Shown: piece after piece, positions 54,689 through 61,977 of the stretch
How the letters are laid out: each line of letters starts with the position of its first letter
How positions within the stretch are numbered: the first letter of the stretch is position 1
Assembly (NCBI RefSeq): GCF_020991065.1
Contig: NZ_CP087710.1
Span: 2,170,001 to 2,234,000 of the forward strand
Source of the DNA: Nocardioides okcheonensis
Lineage (GTDB): Bacteria > Actinomycetota > Actinomycetes > Propionibacteriales > Nocardioidaceae
Length of the DNA: 64,000 bases
Reading direction: 5' to 3'
Position numbers and translations under genes: made by a program
Notes under the pieces: generated by a model
Database searches by the model: none
Told to the model about the DNA's origin: nothing
What the model saw: only the letters and a program-made list of their open reading frames with translations

Positions 54689-56106
54689 GGGGCCGGACCA
54701 CGCGCCCCACCGCAGCATCCGTCGCGCTGGGCTCCGCACCGCCCTCCGGGGTGCTGCGCCGGGCGCTGGTCCGCTTCACCGTGTCGGCGGTCCTCGCGGT
54801 GGTCGTGCTCTCGCTGACGACGCTCCTCGTGGCCGACCAGATCGCCCGGCACCGGGCGCTCGAGGACGGCCGGCGGCAGGCGGCCAACCTCGCCAACCGG
54901 CTGGCCGCACCGATGGTCGACGAGGCGGTGCGCGCCGGTGAGCCGGGGGCGGCAGACCTGCTCGACACGGTGATGGACAACCGGATGCGCGACGGCAGCC
55001 TGCAGCGCGTGAAGATCTGGGACCAGGACGGACGGATCATCTGGGACGACACCGGCGACCTGGTCGGCCGGACGTTCGAGATGGAGCCGCAGCTCGCGGC
55101 GCTCTTCGGCACCCACGAGGCGTGGGCCGAGGTGTCCGACCTCGACCGCGCCGAGAACGTCACCGAGCAGTCGGTCGACGAGATGCTGGAGGTCTACGCC
55201 GGCGCCACGGACGCCGACGGCCGACCGGTGGTCGTCGAGTCGTACCTCACCACGGCCGACATGCACGAGCACGCACAGGAGATCGCCCGGTCGTTCGTGC
55301 CGCTCGTGCTCGGCACGCTGCTCGTCTTCCTCCTCGTCGTGCTCCCGCTCGCGTACTCCCTCGCCCGACGCGTCGAGCGGGCGCAGGCCGAGCGCACCGT
55401 GCTGGTCCAGCACGCGCTCGAGGCGGCCGACCTCGAGCGCCGCCGGATCGCGCACGACCTCCACGACGGCGTCATCCAGGACCTGTCGGGCGTCGGCTAC
55501 CTGATCCCGACGGTGCGCAAGGAGCTCCGGTCCGACGGCGACCTCGACCGCGCCCGGACGATGCTCGACCGCGCCGGCACGGTCCTGCGCGGCGACGTGG
55601 CCTCGCTGCGCACGATGATGACCGACCTCTATCCCCCGGACCTCGAGGGCGAGGGCTTCGGCGACGCGCTGCGCGAGCTCGCGGCGATCGACGGCGCGAC
55701 GGCCGGGCTGGCCGTCGAGGTCGCGGTGCCGCCCGGCCTGCTGCTCCCGCCCCAGACGGCCCGACTCGCCTACCGGGTGACCCGCGAAGGCGTCCGCAAC
55801 GTCGTCAAGCACGCCCGCGCCACCCACCTGTGGGTCGACGTGTCGGTCGTCGCGTCGACGCTCGAGGTGCGGGTCCGCGACGACGGCACCGGTGCGACCA
55901 CCCACGGCACCACCCACAGCACCACCCACGGCACCGCCCACCGCACCGCCAACGGCACCGCCACCATCCCCTCCAGGGACGGGCACCTGGGGCTGCGGCT
56001 GCTGGCGGACGCGGTGGCTGACGCCGGAGGACGGCTCGACCTGGAGATCGGCGGGGCGTACGGCACCGTCCTGACCGCCCGGCTCCCCCTCCCGGGCGCC
56101 GGCTGA
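54685..56106 (+). CDS. NarX/LiaS-type sensor histidine kinase with His-rich insert
   Basis: A 473-aa kinase with two membrane segments (about 27-52 and 200-225) flanking an extracytoplasmic sensor domain. The HisKA_3 box is ERRRIAHDLHDGVIQDLSG (phospho-His about 262). The HATPase domain has REGVRNVVKHA, RVRDDGTGA and DGHLGLRLL. Between the last two a repetitive T-H-G stretch (about residues 405-430) with four His is inserted at the ATP-lid position. The copper context makes metal sensing there possible. GTG 54685 overlaps the regulator stop. Confidence 0.88.
   Translation: MRGRTTRPTAASVALGSAPPSGVLRRALVRFTVSAVLAVVVLSLTTLLVADQIARHRALEDGRRQAANLANRLAAPMVDEAVRAGEPGAADLLDTVMDNRMRDGSLQRVKIWDQDGRIIWDDTGDLVGRTFEMEPQLAALFGTHEAWAEVSDLDRAENVTEQSVDEMLEVYAGATDADGRPVVVESYLTTADMHEHAQEIARSFVPLVLGTLLVFLLVVLPLAYSLARRVERAQAERTVLVQHALEAADLERRRIAHDLHDGVIQDLSGVGYLIPTVRKELRSDGDLDRARTMLDRAGTVLRGDVASLRTMMTDLYPPDLEGEGFGDALRELAAIDGATAGLAVEVAVPPGLLLPPQTARLAYRVTREGVRNVVKHARATHLWVDVSVVASTLEVRVRDDGTGATTHGTTHSTTHGTAHRTANGTATIPSRDGHLGLRLLADAVADAGGRLDLEIGGAYGTVLTARLPLPGAG
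55897..55968 (+). repeat. 12-bp-periodic repeat encoding a His/Thr-rich insert
   Basis: About six degenerate copies of ACCACCCACGGC in frame with the kinase, encoding TTHG, TTHS, TTHG, TAHR, TANG and similar. Confidence 0.85.
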
Positions 56107-56149
56107 GCGGCCCGAGCATTCCCCAAGGTGGCCGCGACACCCTCCTCGC

Positions 56150-56587
56150 ATGCCGGCCACCCTCGACCAGGACGACGTGATGCTGCGGGTGCTGCTGGTC
56201 GACGACCACCAGATCCTGCGCCAGGTGCTCGAGCTCGCCCTCGACGCCGAGCCCGACCTCCGGGTGGTCGGGGCCTCGGCCGACGCCGAGTCGGCGCTGC
56301 CCGCGGTCGCGGCCCTGCTCCCCGACCTCGTGCTGATGGACCTCGACCTGCCCGGGATGGACGGCATCGAGGCGACCCGCCAGATGTCCCGGCGGCACCC
56401 GCTGGTGCGGGTGGTGGTGCTCACCGCCTCGTGCTCGCGCGGCCTGGTGGTGGCCGCGCTGGACGCCGGGGCGTGGGGCTACCTCCTCAAGGAGGACCCG
56501 CTCGACCAGCTGCTCGCGAGCATCCGCGCGGTCCGCGAGGGGCGGCGCCCCCTCGCGGCCGCCGCCCGGACGCTCCTCGAGGGATGA
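56150..56587 (+). CDS. Receiver-only response regulator
   Basis: A 145-aa protein with a complete receiver: VLLVDDHQILRQVLELAL, phospho-Asp in LVLMDLDLPGMDG (about 66) and Lys in LLKEDPLDQL. No output domain follows, so it is a single-domain regulator or a NarL-type protein that has lost its HTH; the last residues PLAAAARTLLEG look like the start of the usual linker. It follows the kinase gene by 43 nt and has the local TTCCCCAAGG motif upstream. Confidence 0.85.
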   Translation: MPATLDQDDVMLRVLLVDDHQILRQVLELALDAEPDLRVVGASADAESALPAVAALLPDLVLMDLDLPGMDGIEATRQMSRRHPLVRVVVLTASCSRGLVVAALDAGAWGYLLKEDPLDQLLASIRAVREGRRPLAAAARTLLEG

Positions 56588-56600
56588 GGAAGGACCGGCC

Positions 56601-57221
56601 ATGACGCTCCGCACCGCCACCCTCACCGCCCCGCGGTCGGTCGTCCTCCCGGTCGTCCTCCTGGTCGTCCTCCTGGGCCTCGTGCTGGTGGCCGGGCCCG
56701 CCCACGCCCACACCGACCTGCTCGGCAGCTCGCCCGCCGCGGGCGAGGAGGTCTCCGCGGACACCGAGGAGCTGATGCTGTCCTTCGCCGACGAGGTGGT
56801 CCCCGGGACCGCCGCGGTCTCGGTCGTCGGCCCCGGCGGACGGCAGGCGACGCAGGGCCCGCCGACGGTCGACGGCGCGCTGGTGCGGGTCGGCGTCCGG
56901 CTCGCGGCGACCGGCGAGCACGTCGTGTCCTACCGGGTGGTGGCCGCCGACGGGCACGTCGTCACCGGCGACCTGCGGTTCGGGGTGACGTCGTCGGGCG
57001 GGAGCGCCCCCACCGTCGTGCCGGCCGTGCCGCGGACGGACCCGGACCCGGCCGGTCCCGGGCCGCTCCCGTGGCTGGCGGGCACCGGCGCGCTGCTCGC
57101 GCTCCTCGCCGGGCTGCACACCGCCCGGCGCCGGAGGTCGGGTCAGTGGTCCGCGGGCACTCCGCGCACGCCGGAGTCGGTCAGCTCGGCCTCCCGGGCC
57201 GCCGCCGCCTCGAGCTCCTGA
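56601..57221 (+). CDS. CopC-family copper-binding protein, membrane anchored
   Basis: A 206-aa protein with a signal peptide (cleaved near AHAHT, residues about 33-38) that exposes the N-terminal copper-binding His-x-Asp pattern of CopC. The beta-barrel (about 38-130) has the HVVSYRVVAADGHVVTGDLRF end that is diagnostic. A C-terminal membrane segment (about 153-175) follows. It delivers or scavenges Cu(II) and pairs functionally with the CopD-CtaG fusion nearby. Its 3' end overlaps the convergent ndh gene by 79 bp. Confidence 0.9.
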   Translation: MTLRTATLTAPRSVVLPVVLLVVLLGLVLVAGPAHAHTDLLGSSPAAGEEVSADTEELMLSFADEVVPGTAAVSVVGPGGRQATQGPPTVDGALVRVGVRLAATGEHVVSYRVVAADGHVVTGDLRFGVTSSGGSAPTVVPAVPRTDPDPAGPGPLPWLAGTGALLALLAGLHTARRRRSGQWSAGTPRTPESVSSASRAAAASSS

Positions 57222-58612
57222 CGACGGGTCTCCTCCATCATCGCCCGCGTGGCGTCGTACATCCCGGGGTCGGAGACCAGGTCGGCCGCACCGCGCCGCA
57301 GCCGCGCGAGCGCGGCCCGGGCGAAGATCTGCTGCTCGGTCGTGGTGCGCTCGGAGCGGTTGTTGCTCACGAAGGTGATCGCCCAGCGCATCAGCGCGGA
57401 GACCTGGTTCTTGAAGCCGGTGAGGTAGACGAGGTGCACGCCGAGCCACATCAGCCAGGCCGCGATGCCCGTGATCCGCAGCTTGCCGACCATGGCGACG
57501 GCCCGGAAGCGGCTGATGATCGCCATCGAGCCCTTGTCGAAGTACTTGAACGGCGCCTGCGGCGGCTTGTTCTCGACCCGGTTGCGGATCTCCTTGGCGG
57601 CGTACTTCGCACCCTGGATCGCGACCTGCGCGACGCCGGGGAGGTTGTCGAGGGCGATCATGTCGCCGACGACGAAGACCTCGGGGTGGCCGGGGAGCGT
57701 GAGGTCGGGGTTGACCGCGATCCGGCCGGCCCGGTCCAGCGGGGCGCCGGTCTGCTCCGACAGGGTCTTGCCGAGCGGGTTGGCCTGCACGCCGGCGGCC
57801 CAGATCTTGGCGACGGAGTTGATCCGCTCGACCCGGCCGTCCTTGAACTTGACCTCGAGGCCGCGCTCGTCGACCTCGGTGACCATGCCGCCGAGCATCA
57901 CCTCGACGCCGAGCTTCTCCAGCTCGCGCCGGGCCCTCTCGCCGAGCTTGGCGCCGAACGGCGGCAGCACCTGCGGGGCGGCGTCGACGAGCACGACGCG
58001 GGCCTGGCGGGTGTTGATCGCCCGGAAGTCCTTGCGGAGCGTGTGGTGCGCGAGCTCGGCGATCTGGCCGGCCATCTCGACGCCGGTCGGGCCGGCGCCC
58101 ACGACCACGAAGGTCAGCAGGTGGTCGACGTCGTCGCCGCGGCTGGCGCCGAGCTCGGCCATCTCGAAGGCGCCGAAGATCCGGCCGCGGAGCTCGAGCG
58201 CGTCGTCGATGCTCTTCATGCCGGGGGCGAACTCGGCGAAGTGGTCGTTGCCGAAGTAGGACTGGCTGGCGCCCGCGGCGACGAGCAGCGAGTCGTACGA
58301 CGTCACCGTGTCGCGGCCCAGCACGCGCGAGGTGACGGTCCGGGCCTCGAGGTCGATGTCGACGACCTCGCCGAGGAGCACCTTGGCGTTGTCCTGGCTG
58401 CTGAGCACCTCGCGGGTCGGCGGGGCGATCTCGCCCTCGGACAGGATGCCGGTCGCCACCTGGTAGAGCAGGGGCTGGAAGAGGTGGTGGGTGGTCTTGG
58501 CGACGACGGTGACGTCGACGTCGGCACGGCGCAACGCCTTGGTGCCGAAGAGTCCACCGAATCCCGAGCCGATCACCACGACCTTGTGGCGCGTTGCCTG
58601 TGTCTGGGTCAC
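57143..58612 (-). CDS. ndh: Type II NADH dehydrogenase
   Basis: A 489-aa FAD-dependent NADH:quinone oxidoreductase. The N-terminal FAD fold is KVVVIGSGFGGLF (about 10-22), the NADH-binding fold VVVGAGPTGVEMAGQIAEL (about 165-183), and EVFVVGDMIAL is the C-terminal FAD motif. The C-terminal GKLRITGIAAWLMWLGVHLVYLTGFKNQ anchors it to the membrane. GTG 58612 was chosen because AGGAG precedes it; a longer in-frame start lacks support. It is a single-gene unit. Confidence 0.95.
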   Translation of the reverse strand: MTQTQATRHKVVVIGSGFGGLFGTKALRRADVDVTVVAKTTHHLFQPLLYQVATGILSEGEIAPPTREVLSSQDNAKVLLGEVVDIDLEARTVTSRVLGRDTVTSYDSLLVAAGASQSYFGNDHFAEFAPGMKSIDDALELRGRIFGAFEMAELGASRGDDVDHLLTFVVVGAGPTGVEMAGQIAELAHHTLRKDFRAINTRQARVVLVDAAPQVLPPFGAKLGERARRELEKLGVEVMLGGMVTEVDERGLEVKFKDGRVERINSVAKIWAAGVQANPLGKTLSEQTGAPLDRAGRIAVNPDLTLPGHPEVFVVGDMIALDNLPGVAQVAIQGAKYAAKEIRNRVENKPPQAPFKYFDKGSMAIISRFRAVAMVGKLRITGIAAWLMWLGVHLVYLTGFKNQVSALMRWAITFVSNNRSERTTTEQQIFARAALARLRRGAADLVSDPGMYDATRAMMEETRRQELEAAAAREAELTDSGVRGVPADH

Positions 58613-58748
58613 GAGTGCTCCTAGGGTCGTAGGTGCGGTCAGGACGACGACCATTGTCCTCCCGGGGACCCCCCGGTGGCGAAATGGTGGACGCGTCTGC
58701 TTGCTCACACCCTGTCCCCATCCGCGAAGGAAACTATGGTGTGTTCGA

Positions 58749-58775
58749 GGTTTGAACCACCCGTAGGACGGGTAG
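58749..58775 (+). promoter_or_regulatory. Candidate SigF/SigB-type stress promoter
   Basis: GGTTT (58749-58753), a 16-nt spacer and GGGTAG (58770-58775) match the stress-sigma consensus GGTTT-N15-17-GGGTA of actinobacteria. The following gene, at 58819, encodes an RsbW-like ATPase. Confidence 0.5.
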
Positions 58776-58818
58776 CCAATGCCCACTGGACTACCCACAC
58801 CCCCTGAAAGAAGTCCCA

Positions 58819-59748
58819 GTGCCGCTGACCTCCGAGCTGACCCTGGCGTCGTCGCCGCGCGCCGCGGCCGACGCCCGGCGCTGGGTGGCGGACATCTGCC
58901 GACGCCTGGACCGCGAGGACCTGGTCGAGTGCGCCGAGCTGGGCGTCTCCGAGCTGGTGGCCAACGCGCTCATCCACGCCCGCTCGCCCTACAAGGTGCG
59001 GGTGCGCGGCACCGCCAGCCACCCGCGCATCGAGGTGGCCGACGGCTCGACGAGCCCTCCCGTGCCGCCCGCGCCGGTCACCGGGGACGACCTCGACCTG
59101 CTGCTGACCTTCGGCCGCGGGCTGGGGATCGTGGCGCAGTGCGCCGCCGCGTGGGGCGCGACCATCGAGGACGACGGCAAGATCGTCTGGTTCGAGCCGG
59201 CCGCGGAGATGCACGAGAGCGCCGACGCCGCGTGGGTCGTCGACCACCAGGACCGGACCGCCCCGGAGCCGCGCAGCGAGGCGGCCCTCGAGGTGCGGCT
59301 GCTGTCGGTCGACATCCCGCTCTACCAGTCCCTCGCCCGCCAGTACGCCGAGCTGCGCCGCGAGCTGCGGCTGCTCTCGCTGTCCCACCAGAGCGACTAC
59401 CCGCTCGCCGGGGACCTCACGTCGATGTTCGCCAGCTTCGAGCGGCAGTTCCCCGACACCTTCTACTCCCAGGTCAACGGCGCGGCCGCCCAGGGCGCGC
59501 CGCGCGTCGACCTCACCTTCCCCATGGTCCGCGAGGCGTCCCCGATCTTCGTCACGATGACCGAGATGTTCGACGTCGCCGACGCCTTCTGTCGCGCCGA
59601 GCGGCTGCTGTCGCTCGCCCGCACCGCGGACCAGCGGGCCTTCCACAACTGGCTGCTCGGCGAGCTGATCGGCCAGCTCGCCGGCGGCGACGCGCACCCC
59701 TGGGGCGGTGCCGCCACCGCAGACCACTCCGCGAGCCAGGTCGGGTGA
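58819..59748 (+). CDS. RsbW-like ATP-binding protein (anti-sigma kinase fold) with extra C-domain
   Basis: A 309-aa protein. The N-terminal half (about 1-130) is a GHKL ATPase of the RsbW/SpoIIAB type: LGVSELVANALIHARSPYKVRV and the G-box LLTFGRGLGIVAQCA. The C-terminal half (about 150-300) is helical and of no recognised family. RsbW-type kinases bind alternative sigma factors or phosphorylate anti-anti-sigma factors. The SigF-like promoter upstream fits a feedback role. GTG 58819; the stop overlaps crcB1. Confidence 0.8.
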   Translation: MPLTSELTLASSPRAAADARRWVADICRRLDREDLVECAELGVSELVANALIHARSPYKVRVRGTASHPRIEVADGSTSPPVPPAPVTGDDLDLLLTFGRGLGIVAQCAAAWGATIEDDGKIVWFEPAAEMHESADAAWVVDHQDRTAPEPRSEAALEVRLLSVDIPLYQSLARQYAELRRELRLLSLSHQSDYPLAGDLTSMFASFERQFPDTFYSQVNGAAAQGAPRVDLTFPMVREASPIFVTMTEMFDVADAFCRAERLLSLARTADQRAFHNWLLGELIGQLAGGDAHPWGGAATADHSASQVG

Positions 59749-60146
59749 GCGGCCAGCGCCCGCGCCCCGACCTCCTGCTGCTCGTCGCGGCCGGCGGTGC
59801 CCTCGGCGCACTCCTGCGCCACGCCGTCGACGTCGCAGCGGCCCACGGGACGTTCCCGTGGCCGACCCTGGCCATCAACGTCGTCGGGGCGTTCGCCCTC
59901 GGGGCGCTGCCGCTGCTCGCAGCCGTACGCCGTTCGCCCCGGCTCGCCGCGATGCTCGGCCCGGGCGTCCTCGGCGGGTTCACCACCGTGTCCGCGTGGG
60001 CCGGCCAGACACGCGAGCTCGCCGCCTCCGGCCACGGCGCGACGGCCGGCCTCTACCTCGCGCTGACGCTCGGCGCCGGCCTCGCGGCGGCGCACCTCGG
60101 GCGCCGGGTCTCGCGCCGGGCCGAGCCCGAGGAGGCCCTCGGATGA
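59745..60146 (+). CDS. crcB: CrcB/Fluc fluoride channel subunit 1
   Basis: A 133-aa four-helix membrane protein of the fluoride exporter family: GGALGALLRHAVD, the Asn-bearing INVVGAFALG and GGFTTVSAWAGQT, the Phe/Thr pore motif. Two adjacent crcB genes usually make a heterodimeric channel. GTG 59745 overlaps the RsbW-like gene. Confidence 0.93.
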   Translation: MSGQRPRPDLLLLVAAGGALGALLRHAVDVAAAHGTFPWPTLAINVVGAFALGALPLLAAVRRSPRLAAMLGPGVLGGFTTVSAWAGQTRELAASGHGATAGLYLALTLGAGLAAAHLGRRVSRRAEPEEALG

Positions 60147-60493
60147 GCGAGGCGACGACGGCCCTGCTGGTGGCCCTGGGCGCGGCGGTCGGCGCGCCCC
60201 TGCGCTACGCGTGCGCCCACGTGCTCGACCGGGCGTGGCCGCGCGGCACGCTGTTGGTCAACACCGTCGGCTCCGGGCTGTTCGGGCTGTTCGCCGCGCT
60301 GTCCCTCGGTGACGCGGCCTGGGCCCTCCTCGGCACCGGGTTCTGCGGCGGGTTCACGACGTTCTCCTCCTTCGCGGTACAGGCCGTCGACCGGCCCGTG
60401 CGGGAGGCCGCCGGCTACGTCGTCGCGACGACCGTGCTCGCCCTCGCCGCGTGCTCCGCCGGATGGATCGTCGGCAGCGCCCTGACCGGCTGA
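60143..60493 (+). CDS. crcB: CrcB/Fluc fluoride channel subunit 2
   Basis: A 116-aa second subunit: GAAVGAPLRYACAH, LVNTVGSGLFGLF and GFCGGFTTFSSFAV. It overlaps crcB1 by 4 bp (ATGA). No fluoride-riboswitch consensus was recognised upstream of the three-gene unit. Convergent with the metallopeptidase gene by 4 nt. Confidence 0.94.
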   Translation: MSEATTALLVALGAAVGAPLRYACAHVLDRAWPRGTLLVNTVGSGLFGLFAALSLGDAAWALLGTGFCGGFTTFSSFAVQAVDRPVREAAGYVVATTVLALAACSAGWIVGSALTG

Positions 60494-60497
60494 GACC

Positions 60498-60851
60498 TCA
60501 TCCCCAGCCGAGGGCGTGCAGGCGGGCGTCGTCGAGGCCGAAGTGGTGCGCGACCTCGTGCACCACCGTGATCCGCACCTCCTCCTCGAGCTCCTCGACG
60601 GAGTCGGCGACGTCGAGCAGCGGGGCACGGAAGAGCAGGATCCGGTCGGGCAGGAACCCCGCGTGGTTGGCGGGCCGCTCGGTGAGGGCGAGCCCGTCGT
60701 AGAGGCCGAGGAGGTCCGGGTCGTCGGCCGGCGCATCGGGCTCGACCAGCACCACGACGTTCTCCACCAGCCGCGCCAGCTCGTCGGGCAGCTCGTCGAG
60801 CGCACGCTCGACCATCGCGTCGAAGGAGGCGGCATCGAGGTCGACCGGCAT
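60498..60851 (-). CDS. Small zincin-like metallopeptidase
   Basis: A 117-aa protein of the DUF1025/zincin-like group: HEVAHHFGLDDARLHALGW gives the HExxHxxGxxD zinc site near the C-terminus. The rest is acidic and short. Substrate unknown; such proteins are widespread in actinobacteria. It starts at ATG 60851. Confidence 0.9.
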   Translation of the reverse strand: MPVDLDAASFDAMVERALDELPDELARLVENVVVLVEPDAPADDPDLLGLYDGLALTERPANHAGFLPDRILLFRAPLLDVADSVEELEEEVRITVVHEVAHHFGLDDARLHALGWG

Positions 60852-60909
60852 GCCTCCAGCCTAGGGAGCGCCCCCGAACCAGGGCCGCGCACCGACCCCG
60901 GAACGCAGG

Positions 60910-60937
60910 AGAGGGAGAGCCTGGCGGCTCTCCCTCT
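60910..60937 (-). terminator. tRNA operon terminator
   Basis: A perfect 12-bp stem (60910-60921 with 60926-60937) around a 4-nt loop, 11 nt beyond tRNA-Asp on the minus strand. Confidence 0.75.
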
Positions 60938-60948
60938 TCATGACTCTG

Positions 60949-61022
60949 CGACCCCGACGGGACTCGAACCCGCGGCCTCCGCCGTGACAGGGCGGCGCGC
61001 TAACCAACTGCGCTACGGGGCC
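60949..61022 (-). tRNA. tRNA-Asp(GTC)
   Basis: A cloverleaf of 74 nt on the minus strand: acceptor GGCCCCG/CGGGGTC, D-arm GCGC-x9-GCGC, anticodon loop CTGTCAC, T-arm GCGGG-TTCGAGT-CCCGT, discriminator G. It follows tRNA-Glu by 85 nt. Confidence 0.96.
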
Positions 61023-61107
61023 AGGTTGTGCTTCCTGCGAAGCGGTGGAACTGTAACCCATGCTCGCGGCCGACCACCAAATCGGGGTCGACACCCGGTC
61101 CGGGTGG

Positions 61108-61180
61108 CACCCCCAACCGGATTCGAACCGGCGCTACCGCCGTGAAAGGGCGGGGTCCTGGGCCGCTAGACGATGGGGGC
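61108..61180 (-). tRNA. tRNA-Glu(TTC)
   Basis: A 73-nt cloverleaf on the minus strand: acceptor GCCCCCA/TGGGGGT, anticodon loop CTTTCAC, T-arm CCGG-TTCGAAT-CCGG, discriminator G. A following CCA (61105-61107) may be encoded or coincidental. It is the first gene of a Glu-Asp pair. Confidence 0.96.
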
Positions 61181-61213
61181 CAGCCCGCCCGGGAGACCCG
61201 GTCGGACGCGCCC

Positions 61214-61219
61214 AGCATA
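61214..61219 (-). promoter_or_regulatory. Candidate tRNA promoter -10 box
   Basis: TATGCT on the minus strand, about 34 nt before tRNA-Glu. The -35 region is unclear. Confidence 0.3.
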
Positions 61220-61337
61220 GGGGTTGCGGGGTGGGACGTCCCAACCAAACCCCCGCTCGTGCCCCCGCCCGGCGGGGCGGGGGAAGGGAGAAGATTTCGA
61301 CCAGTTGTCCGGATTGACCCCCCAGACACCCCCTGAC

Positions 61338-61748
61338 ATGACTAGCCTTCACCACGTGAGCAGCGCGTCTCGGCAGTTGCACTTCCTCGTCGTCGACGAC
61401 AACGAGGACATTCGTGACGTGTTCTCCCGCCTGGTGGAGCGCGCCGGCCACGCCGCCGCGACCGCCGAGGACGGACAGGCTGCCGTCGAGCGTCTCCAGG
61501 AGGAGAGCTTCGACGTCATGCTCCTCGACCTCACCATGCCGCGCATGAACGGCGTGGAGGTCGTCCGCTGGCTCCGGGAGCACCCTGCGGTCGCCCCGAC
61601 CATGAAGGTCGTGGTGATCAGCGCCTGGGCCGGCGAGCACCGAGCCACCCTGCAAGAGCTCGGTGTGGACAACGTGATGCAGAAGCCACTGCGCATCCAG
61701 CAGCTGACCGACCTCATCACCGAGACGCTACGCACGGTGGATTCCTGA
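61338..61748 (+). CDS. Receiver-only response regulator
   Basis: A 136-aa single receiver domain: FLVVDDNEDIRDVFSRLVERAG, phospho-Asp in VMLLDLTMPRMNG and Lys in MQKPLRIQQL. No DNA-binding domain. A GTG at 61356 preceded by TAGCCT seven bases upstream could be a leaderless start (130 aa). It lies before the peptide-P450-kinase genes and may pair with the histidine kinase at the window edge. Confidence 0.9.
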   Translation: MTSLHHVSSASRQLHFLVVDDNEDIRDVFSRLVERAGHAAATAEDGQAAVERLQEESFDVMLLDLTMPRMNGVEVVRWLREHPAVAPTMKVVVISAWAGEHRATLQELGVDNVMQKPLRIQQLTDLITETLRTVDS

Positions 61749-61847
61749 CCCATCCCTGAACGCTCGTCCGGGCCAGAGACTTCAGCGTGGCGGCAATCGC
61801 ACGCCGGCACCCGCAGGTGTGCACCAACCCAACCCCTGGAGAACACC

Positions 61848-61940
61848 ATGATGAAGCGCATCCGCACCCACCTCGACACCAAGCGCGCCGCCACCCAGAT
61901 GCAGGCGGTCTACGTGTGGCGTCCCGCGCCCCCGCGCTGA
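61848..61940 (+). CDS. 30-aa peptide, putative P450-modified RiPP precursor
   Basis: A 30-codon gene starting ATG 61848 (a second ATG follows directly) with GGAG 6 nt upstream. 29 of 30 codons end in G or C, a clear coding signature. The N-terminal part is basic (KRIRTHLDTKRAAT); the C-terminal part QAVYVWRPAPPR carries Tyr22 and Trp24 two residues apart. It sits 37 nt before a P450 gene. Small aromatic C-termini next to a P450 are the hallmark of biaryl-crosslinked RiPPs (biarylitides, atropopeptides). The function is inferred and the product is unknown. Confidence 0.6.
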   Translation: MMKRIRTHLDTKRAATQMQAVYVWRPAPPR

Positions 61941-61952
61941 TCGACGACGTGA

Positions 61953-61971
61953 GGCCCCACCCCGTGGGGCC
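61953..61971 (+). other. Hairpin between peptide gene and P450 gene
   Basis: An 8-bp perfect stem GGCCCCAC/GTGGGGCC with a 3-nt loop. It could reduce read-through so that the peptide is made in excess of the P450. Confidence 0.6.
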
Positions 61972-61977
61972 CGCACC

